From an uncultured Eubacterium sp. (GTDB lineage Bacteria; Bacillota; Clostridia; Lachnospirales; Lachnospiraceae): 22,640 nucleotides of DNA. Every line of letters begins with the position of its first letter. Position 1 is the stretch's first letter. The notes beneath the pieces were generated by a model, which was not told the origin of the DNA, made no database searches, and was given only the letters and a program-made list of their open reading frames with translations. The stretch lies in NCBI GenBank assembly GCA_910585745.1, contig CAJUFM010000052.1, positions 1-22,640 on the forward strand, in the 5' to 3' direction. The position numbers and the translations under genes are program-made. Positions 15,233-22,587 of this stretch are shown here, piece by piece.

Positions 15233-15261
15233 ATTATAACTCATAACTCTACTTTTTTCAA
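15233..15261 (-). promoter_or_regulatory. Promoter of the EAL phosphodiesterase gene
   Basis: On the minus strand TTGAAA (15256-15261), a 17-bp spacer and a perfect TATAAT (15233-15238) give a start near 15226. The -35 overlaps the stop codon of the upstream lipoprotein gene. Confidence 0.8.
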
Positions 15262-15671
15262 TAGTCAAACAAAACCTCACGGTCTGTTTTTTCTGTTTTA
15301 ACGATCACATAGGGATAACTTGGTTTCTCCTTTACTACTTCATCTTTTCCAGGTCCCATCAGTTCCGTCTCAAAAGAGAGTTTATCACCAGACTCATACA
15401 GACCACGGACTGCAATACTGAACCCCCCGGTAGCCTGTTCCCCATATCCAAGAGCAATATATAAATACTCTCCATCCATATAAGTCATCTGAAATGCATT
15501 TACCTTTTTCTCCTCAAGTTCTTTAAGAAAATCCTCCGGACAGTCTCGTACTGCCACCACCGTATAGTCCCAGTCCTTACCTCTCTCAGTGCTTTCTGTC
15601 TCTTTTTCACAACCGGCGATAAGCATAACTGCCAACACTGCCACCAGTAACAATCTGACTCTTTTTCCCAT
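15258..15671 (-). CDS. PrcB-like lipoprotein
   Basis: A 137-aa predicted lipoprotein. The signal peptide (MGKRVRLLLVAVLAVMLIAGC) ends in a lipobox, LIAGC, with the acylated cysteine near residue 21. The mature part matches the outline of the PrcB C-terminal domain: VNAFQMTYMDGEYLYIALGY, then GEQATGGFSIAV, a GPGKDEVV loop and PSYPYVIVKTEK. That domain was named for the protease complex of Treponema, and its role here is unknown. Start: ATG 15671 with GGAGG 5 nt upstream; a TTG at 15683 overlaps that site. It ends just before the promoter of the EAL gene, so read-through would couple the two. Confidence 0.85.
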   Translation of the reverse strand: MGKRVRLLLVAVLAVMLIAGCEKETESTERGKDWDYTVVAVRDCPEDFLKELEEKKVNAFQMTYMDGEYLYIALGYGEQATGGFSIAVRGLYESGDKLSFETELMGPGKDEVVKEKPSYPYVIVKTEKTDREVLFDY

Positions 15672-15718
15672 ATGAACCTCCAAGATCTATTTATTACAAT
15701 CTATGGCATTCCTTTTTT

Positions 15719-15747
15719 ATTATAACTTTGATCTCCCACCCTGTCAT
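15719..15747 (-). promoter_or_regulatory. Lipoprotein gene promoter
   Basis: On the minus strand ATGACA (15742-15747), a 17-bp spacer and TATAAT (15719-15724) give a start near 15712, about 41 nt before the ATG. It is back to back with the promoter of the AEC transporter. Confidence 0.75.
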
Positions 15748-15757
15748 AAAAATTTCC

Positions 15758-15787
15758 TTGCCATTATAACTGTTTTCTGTTTATAAT
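15758..15787 (+). promoter_or_regulatory. AEC transporter gene promoter
   Basis: TTGCCA (15758-15763), an 18-bp spacer and TATAAT (15782-15787) give a start near 15794 and a leader of about 36 nt. Confidence 0.65.
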
Positions 15788-15829
15788 TGTGAAGAAAGAT
15801 AAGTGTCGTCAGAAAGGAATTACATCATC

Positions 15830-16771
15830 ATGAATAACTTTATATACAGTCTCAATGCCACGCTTCCCATTTTTTTGATCATGATCCTGGGAAAACTCCT
15901 GTACAGGCTCAGGATCATTGGAGATGATTTTATCCAATCTGTAGATAAATATGTTTTTCATGTGGCACTACCAGCCCTGGTCTTCAAAGATCTGACAGAA
16001 AATGATTTTCGGGGGAATTTTGACATCAGCTATCTTATGTTCTGTTTTTTTACGACCCTTTCTTCCATTCTCATCATTTGGGGACTAACAGAACTCTTTA
16101 TGAAAGATGAAACAGAAAAGGGGGCGTTTATCCAGGCATCTTATCGCAGCAGCGCCGCCATCCTCGGACTGGCTTTTATCGACAATATGTACGACGGTGC
16201 CGGCATGGCCCCTCTGATGATACTGGGCGCCGTCCCACTTTTTAACATATTTGCAGTGATCATACTCACGCTGAAAGGTCAGAACAAAGATCAAAAACCA
16301 GATGTCAGAACTACGATAATAAATATTTTCAAAAACCCCATCCTTCTTGGAATACTTCTGGCACTCCCCTTTGCATTTTCCGGCATCCATTTCCCCGCTT
16401 TTGCTAACAAAAGTCTAAATTATCTGGCTGATACAGCCTCTCCTCTGGCACTGTTATCCATCGGCGCCGGATTTGAGGGAAGAAAAGCTTTCCGAAAACG
16501 AAAACTGACAGTACTGGCTGCCCTGATCAAGCTTTTTGTCATCTGTTCTCTGTTCCTTCCTGTGGCTGTCTGCCTTGGCTACCGCAGCCAGGAACTTATG
16601 GGAATCCTGATCATGCTGGGATCTCCTGCCACCGTCTCCTGCTATATCATGGCAAAAAACACAGGAAATGACACTGTTCTCACTAGCAGCATCATTGTAC
16701 TGACCACTCTGTTCTCCTCTGTCAGCCTGACCTTCTGGATCTTTATACTCAGATCCATGAACCTTTTGTAA
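15830..16771 (+). CDS. AEC (auxin efflux carrier) family transporter
   Basis: A 313-aa membrane protein with about ten predicted helices in two halves around a short charged linker (KGQNKDQKPDVRTT). AEC-type landmarks are LPIFLIMILGKLL at the N-terminus, HVALPALVFKDL, GAVPLFNIFAVIIL, SPLALLSIGAGFEGR and the late LGSPATVSCYIMAKN. The substrate is probably an organic anion or amino-acid derivative, but the sequence does not settle it. The start is the ATG at 15830, with AAAGGA about 11 nt upstream; a GTG at 15803 precedes that site and is rejected. No strong terminator follows, only a weak AT-rich inverted repeat around 16780-16800. Confidence 0.9.
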   Translation: MNNFIYSLNATLPIFLIMILGKLLYRLRIIGDDFIQSVDKYVFHVALPALVFKDLTENDFRGNFDISYLMFCFFTTLSSILIIWGLTELFMKDETEKGAFIQASYRSSAAILGLAFIDNMYDGAGMAPLMILGAVPLFNIFAVIILTLKGQNKDQKPDVRTTIINIFKNPILLGILLALPFAFSGIHFPAFANKSLNYLADTASPLALLSIGAGFEGRKAFRKRKLTVLAALIKLFVICSLFLPVAVCLGYRSQELMGILIMLGSPATVSCYIMAKNTGNDTVLTSSIIVLTTLFSSVSLTFWIFILRSMNLL

Positions 16772-16820
16772 TAATTTACAAATTGTTTTGCAATTTTGCA
16801 GGTCATTTAGTAATTTTAGA

Positions 16821-16849
16821 TTGACTTTTCTATTAAAATATTGTATTAT
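16821..16849 (+). promoter_or_regulatory. tRNA-Trp promoter
   Basis: TTGACT (16821-16826), a 17-bp spacer and TATTAT (16844-16849) place the start near 16856, about 11 nt before the tRNA. It is probably also the main promoter for metF (see findings). Confidence 0.8.
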
Positions 16850-16866
16850 AGGAAAGTAAGTGATTT

Positions 16867-16937
16867 AGGGGCATAGTTCATCGGTAGAATAAGAGTCTCC
16901 AAAACTCCAGAGCTGGGTTCGATTCCTAGTGCCCCTG
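16867..16937 (+). tRNA. tRNA-Trp(CCA)
   Basis: A 71-nt cloverleaf with acceptor AGGGGCA/TGCCCCT, discriminator G, D-stem GTTC/GAAT, anticodon loop CTCCAAA (anticodon CCA) and T-arm CTGGG/CCTAG with loop TTCGATT. CCA is not encoded. The outermost anticodon-stem pair is A-C (positions 27-43 in standard numbering), a mismatch at a place usually paired. Confidence 0.96.
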
Positions 16938-16945
16938 TAGTGATT

Positions 16946-16987
16946 ACCTTATAAATGGCACATTGTGGCTGTTTATAAGGTTTTTTT
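16946..16987 (+). terminator. Terminator between tRNA-Trp and metF
   Basis: Perfect 10-bp arms ACCTTATAAA (16946-16955) and TTTATAAGGT (16972-16981) with a 16-nt loop are followed by a run of seven T's (16981-16987). The stem is AT-rich, so some read-through is plausible. metF starts 19 nt later. Confidence 0.85.
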
Positions 16988-17005
16988 GTAGAAAGGACTA
17001 CCCGC

Positions 17006-17857
17006 ATGATCAAAAATTTATTTCATAGTAACAGACCCGTTTATTCGTTAGAAGTATTTCCGCCCAAAAAAGATACGGATGTATCCGTAATTTACGATGC
17101 TCTGGATCAATTCAAGGAACTTCACCCCAATTTTATCAGCGTAACCTATGGCGCTGGGGGAACCACTTCCGAAAATACTTTTGCTATCGCATCTTATATA
17201 CAAAATCAGTGCGGGATCGAGGCACTGACCCATCTCACCTGTGCTGCCATCCCGAACAAGTTGTTTCTTACTAACTTTCTCACTAACCTGTACCGAAACG
17301 GTATCCGTAACATTCTTGGACTCCGCGGTGACCAGCCAAGGGGAATGAGCGACGAACAATTTGCTGCCAGATACTATAACCATGCTTCTGATCTGATCCA
17401 GGATATCAAGACCTCTTTTCCTTTCAGTGTAGCTGGGGCCTGCTATCCGGAAATCCACCAGGAAGCCTCTTCGCTGGAAGAAGACATTGCCAACCTTAAA
17501 ATTAAGGTTGATACAGGGGTAGATTTTCTCATCACCCAGCTTTTCTATGACAATGATACATTTTTCCGTTTTGTGGACCATGCCAGAAAAGCAGGCATCA
17601 CAGTCCCAATTCTACCGGGACTTATGCCCATCACCTCAGCCAGGCAGGTAAAAAACATTATTGAATTATCGGGAACAAAAGTACCAGACAGCTTGATGTC
17701 ACAGATTGAAGCATATAAAGATTCACCGGAGGACTTAAAAAAAGCAGGTCTGGAATTCACAAAAAAACAAATGGAACAGTTGCTGGAGCACGGAGTAGAC
17801 GGCATCCATCTTTACAGCATGAATAAAGTAAAGATTGCAAAATTCATATTAGAATAG
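17006..17857 (+). CDS. metF: Methylenetetrahydrofolate reductase
   Basis: A 283-aa flavoenzyme that reduces 5,10-methylene-THF to 5-methyl-THF for methionine synthesis or one-carbon flow. The TIM-barrel landmarks are YSLEVFPPKKD (catalytic Glu), SVTYGAGGTTS, LTHLTCAAIPN, NILGLRGDQP, AGACYPEIHQE, QLFYDNDTFFRF and LPGLMPITS. There is no C-terminal regulatory domain, as in other bacterial MetF. The start ATG at 17006 has AAAGGA about 9 nt upstream. Only 18 nt separate it from the tRNA-Trp terminator and I see no convincing promoter there, so expression probably comes by read-through. It converges with purA. Confidence 0.96.
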   Translation: MIKNLFHSNRPVYSLEVFPPKKDTDVSVIYDALDQFKELHPNFISVTYGAGGTTSENTFAIASYIQNQCGIEALTHLTCAAIPNKLFLTNFLTNLYRNGIRNILGLRGDQPRGMSDEQFAARYYNHASDLIQDIKTSFPFSVAGACYPEIHQEASSLEEDIANLKIKVDTGVDFLITQLFYDNDTFFRFVDHARKAGITVPILPGLMPITSARQVKNIIELSGTKVPDSLMSQIEAYKDSPEDLKKAGLEFTKKQMEQLLEHGVDGIHLYSMNKVKIAKFILE

Positions 17858-17881
17858 TTTTTTAAACGATGTGAAACACGC

Positions 17882-17936
17882 TTTGCGATTTTCTCACGTT
17901 CTCAGGCAGCGACATAGCTCGTGCCTTTCGCGCAAA
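17882..17936. other. Folded intergenic element after metF
   Basis: An outer stem TTTGCG (17882-17887)/CGCAAA (17931-17936) encloses a hairpin in which AGGCA (17904-17908) and CGA (17910-17912) pair with TCG (17919-17921) and TGCCT (17922-17926), with one bulged G and loop CATAGC. A weaker GTGA/TCAC pairing flanks the left side. It is not a terminator by itself; a terminator follows at 17938-17992. Strand and function are unknown. Confidence 0.4.
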
Positions 17937-17937
17937 T

Positions 17938-17992
17938 AAAAGGATGTTCTGGTAACTTTAGATATAGTCTACAGCAGCCAGAACATCCTTTT
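17938..17992. terminator. Bidirectional terminator between metF and purA
   Basis: Perfect 15-bp arms (17938-17952 and 17978-17992), each with AAAA/TTTT ends and core GGATGTTCTGG, enclose a 25-nt loop. T-runs occur on both strands (TTTTGC on +, TTTTATTTG on -), which fits convergent genes. Confidence 0.9.
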
Positions 17993-18013
17993 GCATTTAA
18001 ATTATATTTTTCT

Positions 18014-19288
18014 TCAACGATATATGATCTCATGACGTCCCGGTCCATTTGAAACCATTTTAACCGGAACTCCTAACTCTTTTTCAATAAATTCTATATA
18101 TTTACGACAGTTCTCAGGCAGTTTATCGTATTCGGTTATTCCCCTGATATCTTCTTTCCAGCCAGGAAGAATCTCATAGACAGGTTTTGCTTTTGCCAGA
18201 TTAATCGTTGCCGGAAAATCTTTTGTAACCTTCCCATCGATCTCATAGCCAACACAAATGGGCAGCTCATCCAGATAACCAAGCACGTCCAGAACCGTCA
18301 GTGCCACCTCAGTAGCCCCCTGGATTCTACAGCCATAGCGGCTCGCCACGGCATCAAACCATCCCATACGTCTTGGACGTCCTGTGGTAGCACCGTATTC
18401 TCCGCCATCTCCGCCTCGTCTTCTCAGTTCATCTGCCTCTTCACCAAAAATCTCACTTACAAATTCTCCGGCCCCTACTGCGCTGGAATATGCTTTCACA
18501 ACCGTTACGATCCTCTGGATCTCGTAGGGAGGAATACCTGCGCCGATGGCCCCATAGGCAGCCAGTGTAGAAGATGATGTCACCATCGGATAAATTCCAT
18601 GATCAGGATCTTTTAAAGAACCAAGCTGACCTTCCAGCAGAATTCTCTTTCCGTCTTTTCCCGCCTGGTAAAGATAAGCAGACACATCACAAACATAGGG
18701 TTCAACCATCTCCCGGTACTTTTTCAGCGTCTCCATCGTCTCATCAACATCAATGGCTGGTTTATGGTAAAGATGTTCCAGCAGTACATTTTTCTGTACG
18801 CATATGTTTTCCAGCTTCTCACGAAGTTTGGTTTCGTTAAAAAGCTCCGATACCTGCACTCCGATTTTTGCATATTTGTCAGAATAGAATGGCGCAATCC
18901 CTGATTTGGTAGAGCCAAAAGATTTGCCTGCCAGTCTCTCCTCCTCATACTGGTCAAACAGAATATGATAGGGCATCACGATCTGTGCCCGGTCAGAAAC
19001 AAGGATCTTAGGCTCAGGCACACCTTTTTTAACGATATCATTTATCTCACGAAACAGATCTGGAATATTCAGCGCAACTCCATTTCCAATGATACTCGTT
19101 GTATGATCATAAAAGACACCGGATGGCAGGATATGTAGTGCAAATTTACCATAATCATTTACAATGGTATGTCCTGCATTACTTCCTCCCTGGAAACGCA
19201 CGATAATATCAGACTCTTCGCCCAGCATATCTGTAATCTTACCTTTACCCTCGTCTCCCCAATTGGCACCTACAACTGCTGTAACCAT
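18014..19288 (-). CDS. purA: Adenylosuccinate synthetase
   Basis: A 424-aa enzyme of AMP synthesis: IMP + aspartate + GTP to adenylosuccinate. It shows VVGANWGDEGKGK with the catalytic Asp, GGSNAGHTIV with the catalytic His, SGIAPFYSDK and TTGRPRRMGWFD. The segment normally reading EGAQGT..DxDHGTYPFVTSS is here LLEGQLGSLKDPDHGIYPMV, and GEFVSEIFG replaces the usual GPFPTE, so this belongs to a divergent clade. The start is the ATG at 19288, with AAGGAGG 7 nt upstream; an in-frame ATG at 19294 is too close to that site. It is expressed from its own promoter at 19387-19415 through a leader of about 92 nt. Confidence 0.95.
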   Translation of the reverse strand: MVTAVVGANWGDEGKGKITDMLGEESDIIVRFQGGSNAGHTIVNDYGKFALHILPSGVFYDHTTSIIGNGVALNIPDLFREINDIVKKGVPEPKILVSDRAQIVMPYHILFDQYEEERLAGKSFGSTKSGIAPFYSDKYAKIGVQVSELFNETKLREKLENICVQKNVLLEHLYHKPAIDVDETMETLKKYREMVEPYVCDVSAYLYQAGKDGKRILLEGQLGSLKDPDHGIYPMVTSSSTLAAYGAIGAGIPPYEIQRIVTVVKAYSSAVGAGEFVSEIFGEEADELRRRGGDGGEYGATTGRPRRMGWFDAVASRYGCRIQGATEVALTVLDVLGYLDELPICVGYEIDGKVTKDFPATINLAKAKPVYEILPGWKEDIRGITEYDKLPENCRKYIEFIEKELGVPVKMVSNGPGRHEIIYR

Positions 19289-19386
19289 AGCCATTCCTCC
19301 TTATTGTCATGAATTGTAACCTTTTCCCAGTGTATTGCCCTGCACAAACGGGACATAATCTCAGCCGTGCAGACACATACAGATTC

Positions 19387-19415
19387 ATTATATATGATTT
19401 TCTTATGGTTTTCAA
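19387..19415 (-). promoter_or_regulatory. purA promoter
   Basis: On the minus strand TTGAAA (19410-19415), a 17-bp spacer and TATAAT (19387-19392) give a start near 19380. The leader contains a CTGCAC/GTGCAG stem (about 19340-19372). I recognise no known riboswitch in it. Between this promoter and the next gene (19416-19571) I see nothing else definite. Confidence 0.8.
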
Positions 19416-19571
19416 GAAAAAAGGAAAAATAGCAAAAAAGTTTTTGGCAGCTTCACTACTATGCAAGCCATTTTATATTTGCCAAATCATCTGCACAAAA
19501 CACTAGTACAACGAAAATTAAATAATTGGCACATTCACTTGTCTAATTGTCCAGCTACATCGTCAGAAAAT

Positions 19572-20603
19572 CTAGCTGTATTCACCGGCTGTATCACAGA
19601 GCTTTTCTTGTATCTCCCCCAACACATCTGTCTTGAGCACAACATGGAGCCATCTCTCCAAAACATCCATATCTTTCTGCTGCTGGATCTTTTCAATCAT
19701 TTCATCAGATGTCTTGCCCTTTTGAGCCAAAACAAGAAAAATCATCTCCTGTAGCGTTTCAATTCTTCCCTGACCAATCCCTTCTTCACGTCCTTCTTCA
19801 CGTCCTTCCTCGCGTCCTTCCTCGCGTCCTTCCTCGCGTCCTTCCTCGAAGCCTTTCTTGCGCCCTTCCTCTATCCCGATTCTTTTTCCTAATTCTCTTC
19901 CTTCAGCCAACCCCTCTTCCCTGGCTTCCTTTCGCCACATTTTTTCAAGTTCCCAAGATTTCATATAGCGAACACCTACTTCCTTTCTATGTTTGATACT
20001 TGTGACATAACAATGCAATTCTTTCAATTCCTCTGACACAGCATTTTCTTCTTTGCTTTCTGCAAGATAATTTAAAATTTGTGTCAACTGCTTATTCCCA
20101 CCCATGACACCCTTCGTATAGAGAAACAATGAAACAGCCCCATCTTCATATTGAGTGTCTGGCTCCTCTATAATTCTATTTTTTATTGTATAACACATTC
20201 GGTCTTTCCCGAAAGGATCTTTTGTCAAAATAAATATTGTCCACATATCTGGCAATTTATCATACTCTTTACCCGCTTCCAGCAGTCTTCCGTCCAACAA
20301 TGCCCGATAGTATCGATTCCGTTTTGGCAGCATTTTCTTATCCGTGTATTTGTCTGGTTCAAAATCATATAGACAACTTCCACTTTCGTCCACATACAGA
20401 TCCATGCGGATCCCATGACGCATTGTATCATTGCCCTGAATCATATTTTGTGGATATATTTGAATATTTTTCACATCTCTCTGACAAATTGCCTTAATTA
20501 ACAATCGACAAAACCATTCCCCCTTCTCTCCGGAGACTGCCTCAAAAAACAGAAAGTCATCCATTAAGTTTAGTTCCTCAAGATTTCTTTTTACCATTTT
20601 CAT
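19572..20603 (-). CDS. Rpn family PD-(D/E)XK nuclease (putative transposase)
   Basis: A 343-aa protein of the Rpn/YhgA-like group, whose members are recombination-promoting nucleases often annotated as putative transposases. It begins LNLMDDFLFFEAV and has GIRMDLYVDESGSCLYDFEP with likely metal-binding D68 and E82. Where the family usually has ExQ the sequence reads EPD, so activity is uncertain. Then come RNRYYRALLDGRLLEAGKEY, WTIFILTKDPFG and LFLYTKGVMGGNKQL. Near the C-terminus is a coiled, highly charged run of EGRE repeats. The start ATG at 20603 has AAGGGGG 7 nt upstream. It stands alone between purA and the sulfite reductase gene and is the most accessory-looking gene in the window. 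Confidence 0.85.
   Translation of the reverse strand: MKMVKRNLEELNLMDDFLFFEAVSGEKGEWFCRLLIKAICQRDVKNIQIYPQNMIQGNDTMRHGIRMDLYVDESGSCLYDFEPDKYTDKKMLPKRNRYYRALLDGRLLEAGKEYDKLPDMWTIFILTKDPFGKDRMCYTIKNRIIEEPDTQYEDGAVSLFLYTKGVMGGNKQLTQILNYLAESKEENAVSEELKELHCYVTSIKHRKEVGVRYMKSWELEKMWRKEAREEGLAEGRELGKRIGIEEGRKKGFEEGREEGREEGREEGREEGREEGIGQGRIETLQEMIFLVLAQKGKTSDEMIEKIQQQKDMDVLERWLHVVLKTDVLGEIQEKLCDTAGEYS
19789..19848 (-). repeat. Five in-frame 12-nt tandem repeats
   Basis: Five consecutive 12-nt units with consensus CGTCCTTCCTCG on the + strand (the first varies as CGTCCTTCTTCA), plus a partial unit before them. They encode (REEG)n in the nuclease gene. The unit length keeps the frame, so slippage would change only the length of the charged helix. 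Confidence 0.9.
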
Positions 20604-20617
20604 TCATTTTCCCCCTT

Positions 20618-20646
20618 ATTATAATCCTTTCCTTCCATTTTGTAAA
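20618..20646 (-). promoter_or_regulatory. Candidate promoter of the Rpn nuclease gene
   Basis: On the minus strand TTTACA (20641-20646), a 17-bp spacer and TATAAT (20618-20623) form a good promoter. The expected start near 20611 falls inside the ribosome binding site (20611-20617), leaving a leader of about 8 nt. Either translation starts on an almost leaderless mRNA or transcription also starts upstream. Confidence 0.55.
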
Positions 20647-20847
20647 GTGTTTTTAACTTTCAAGTTTAAATTCGTCTGGATTTTTCTGCACAGAGATGTC
20701 TCTAGATAATTGCAGTTGTAATAGAAATCACTTGAATTAAAATTTTGATATTAAAATTATAATATAACTTTCCTCATTAGTCAATATGTTTTTTACATTC
20801 ACAATGAAGATAGTATTAAAACAAAAATGGAAGAAGGGCCTTGGGAG
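20647..20847. other. AT-rich intergenic region, no gene seen
   Basis: This part of the 346-nt gap (20604-20949) between the nuclease gene and the sulfite reductase gene is AT-rich, especially 20735-20775. I see no gene, tRNA or clear repeat in it. A short rightward reading frame that starts at 20827 lies mostly over the terminator and the antisense of the reductase and is rejected. Confidence 0.5.
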
Positions 20848-20898
20848 AAAAAGGAACTGTTGAAAAGCAGATTTTTGATCTACTTTCGCAACAGCTCC
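20848..20898 (-). terminator. Terminator of the sulfite reductase gene
   Basis: A long imperfect hairpin (20853-20898): GGA/TCC, CTGTTG/CAACAG, and an inner AAAGCAGA/TCTACTTT helix with one C-A mismatch and a 7-nt loop. The minus-strand RNA continues with TTTTT (20848-20852). It lies about 50 nt after the stop codon. Confidence 0.8.
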
Positions 20899-20949
20899 AA
20901 CTTCTGGAAATTTTTCATTGTATCAAATACTTACTACAAAACCGATTGC

Positions 20950-22491
20950 TTATGCCGTATATTTTTCAATCAGAGAATCCAGTTTATCCTGATTTTCCCC
21001 AATCCATTTCTTATAGATCGTATTCTCTGATGAGATGATCTTTCCCAGCTCTACAAAGAATTTAGGGATATCCTCTACTGCGATTGCCTTTCCAGTATCG
21101 GCAAGTTTTTCTTTGCCCTGCTGGTCACAGCCTCCTTTGAAAATTGCAAAGGCTGGTTTCGGCCCGTCTGGAGTCTGCTTCACAGCCCCCCGAAACCCGA
21201 TATCAGCAATCTGATGAGTTCCACAGGATGAGGGACAGCCAGAAATATGGATCCGGGGAAGAACGCCGTCAGCAAAATTCTCTTTTCGCACTGCGTCCAC
21301 ACAGGCATGCAGCAGGCTCTGGGAATCCCCAATGCCAACCTGGCAGACTGAACTGCCTATACAGGCAACTGAAGTCTCAAACAATGTATTAGCGCCATCG
21401 GCAGTCTGCCCAAGTACCTGCTCTGCCTCTTCCGCATTGCAGTTGATGACATAGAGGCCTTCATCTGCGGTGATACGGATCTCTACCTCTTCCATATTCC
21501 GGATAAGTTCATATAATTCTTTCGCTTTTGCCGGGGTGAACTCCCCGCCCACCGGCTGGTAATAAACAGCATAAAGTCCTTCCTGCTTTTGTGGAATAAT
21601 ACGCTTGTCCGGAGTAACAGAACCGGAACCGATTTTGGCAATCACCGGAACCTCAACCTCAAGATCAAGCTGCTCTGTGGCGAGGGCCTCTTCTAATTTC
21701 TCCTGATAAGCTTTAATAAATCCATCCTCCCCGAGCGTATCCAGCAGATAGCGTGTTCTGGAACGTCCCCTGTTTTCATAATTACCATAGGTTGTAAAAG
21801 TATTTACCATAGCCTTGATATGATAAAGAGTCTTAGCTGGATCGATGCCTTTCGCCACACATACCCCCAGCCTCGGATTGCTTCCAAGCCCGCCGGCCGC
21901 ATAGACGTCAAAGGTCTTGTCCGGATTCGCTACAAATCCCAGGTCCCGGAAAGTCGCATGGGTCTCATTCGCCGGAGAATTAGAAAAACCTACCTTTAAC
22001 TTGCGGGGGAACTTTACCGCCTTGATAAAGCCCATCATATATTCGCCAGCTTCGATGGCATAGGGAAGAACATCAAAATACTCATCCTTCTGCACACCAG
22101 AGAGCGGAGAGGCCATGACATTCCGTGGAAAATCCCCACCGCCGCCACGGGAGATCATACCGGCTTTCCATGCCGCCTCCATCATATCACACAAGTCTGC
22201 TGCCTCTAAGTGATGGAGCTGTATCGACTGGCACGTTGTAAGTTTCATTTTCTTGATCTGGTATTTGTCACAGGTCTCTGTGATAAATCTCAGGCGCTCT
22301 TTTGTGACCTGCCCGCCGGCCATACGGAGCCGGAGCATATGGGTTTCCCCTCCCCGCTCCGCATAACTTCCGTATCCGCCGGAAAATCCCTTGTATTGCG
22401 GAACAGTGATTTCCTTATTATGGAACTTTATTGTCATTTCTTTGAATTCTTCGAGATCGGGAAGAAATTCTGTTAAATAATCTTTTGCCAA
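20950..22491 (-). CDS. Siroheme/4Fe-4S nitrite or sulfite reductase
   Basis: A 513-aa reductase with the two-fold ferredoxin-like repeat of the sulfite/nitrite reductase family. The cluster/siroheme cysteines are C377 and C383 (ACIGSSVCQVGI) and C419 and C423 (ISGCPSSCGTHQ). Other landmarks are GETHMLRLRMAGG, KLTTCQSIQLHHL, RNVMASPLSG, KFPRKLKVGFSNSP and YAAGGLGSNPRLG. It has no flavin or extra ferredoxin domain, so electrons probably come from ferredoxin or a separate partner. Assimilatory sulfite reduction is the likelier role, but nitrite cannot be excluded. The start is TTG at 22491, with AAAGGAGG 6 nt upstream. It has its own promoter and terminator and stands alone; no cysteine, siroheme or nitrate genes are seen nearby. 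Confidence 0.92.
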   Translation of the reverse strand: MAKDYLTEFLPDLEEFKEMTIKFHNKEITVPQYKGFSGGYGSYAERGGETHMLRLRMAGGQVTKERLRFITETCDKYQIKKMKLTTCQSIQLHHLEAADLCDMMEAAWKAGMISRGGGGDFPRNVMASPLSGVQKDEYFDVLPYAIEAGEYMMGFIKAVKFPRKLKVGFSNSPANETHATFRDLGFVANPDKTFDVYAAGGLGSNPRLGVCVAKGIDPAKTLYHIKAMVNTFTTYGNYENRGRSRTRYLLDTLGEDGFIKAYQEKLEEALATEQLDLEVEVPVIAKIGSGSVTPDKRIIPQKQEGLYAVYYQPVGGEFTPAKAKELYELIRNMEEVEIRITADEGLYVINCNAEEAEQVLGQTADGANTLFETSVACIGSSVCQVGIGDSQSLLHACVDAVRKENFADGVLPRIHISGCPSSCGTHQIADIGFRGAVKQTPDGPKPAFAIFKGGCDQQGKEKLADTGKAIAVEDIPKFFVELGKIISSENTIYKKWIGENQDKLDSLIEKYTA

Positions 22492-22530
22492 AAGAATCCT
22501 CCTTTACCAATTAAAATACATTTTGTTGTT

Positions 22531-22559
22531 ATTATACCCTAACATATGATTTTAATCAA
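22531..22559 (-). promoter_or_regulatory. Sulfite/nitrite reductase promoter
   Basis: On the minus strand TTGATT (22554-22559), a 17-bp spacer and a perfect TATAAT (22531-22536) give a start near 22524, 33 nt before the TTG. The end of a group II intron lies only about 28 bp upstream of the -35. Confidence 0.8.
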
Positions 22560-22587
22560 ATAAGAAATATATAATACTTCCATGACA

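Noticed and set aside
17006..17040. SAM or T-box riboswitch before metF
   Set aside because: Only 18 nt lie between the tRNA terminator and the ATG, so there is no room, and no T-box motif is present.
19789..19848. Tandem repeats as a possible CRISPR array
   Set aside because: The 12-nt units are directly adjacent with no spacers and code in frame for EGRE repeats.
20827..21030. 67-codon open frame on the + strand
   Set aside because: It covers the reductase terminator and the antisense of the reductase 3' end, and has no start site.
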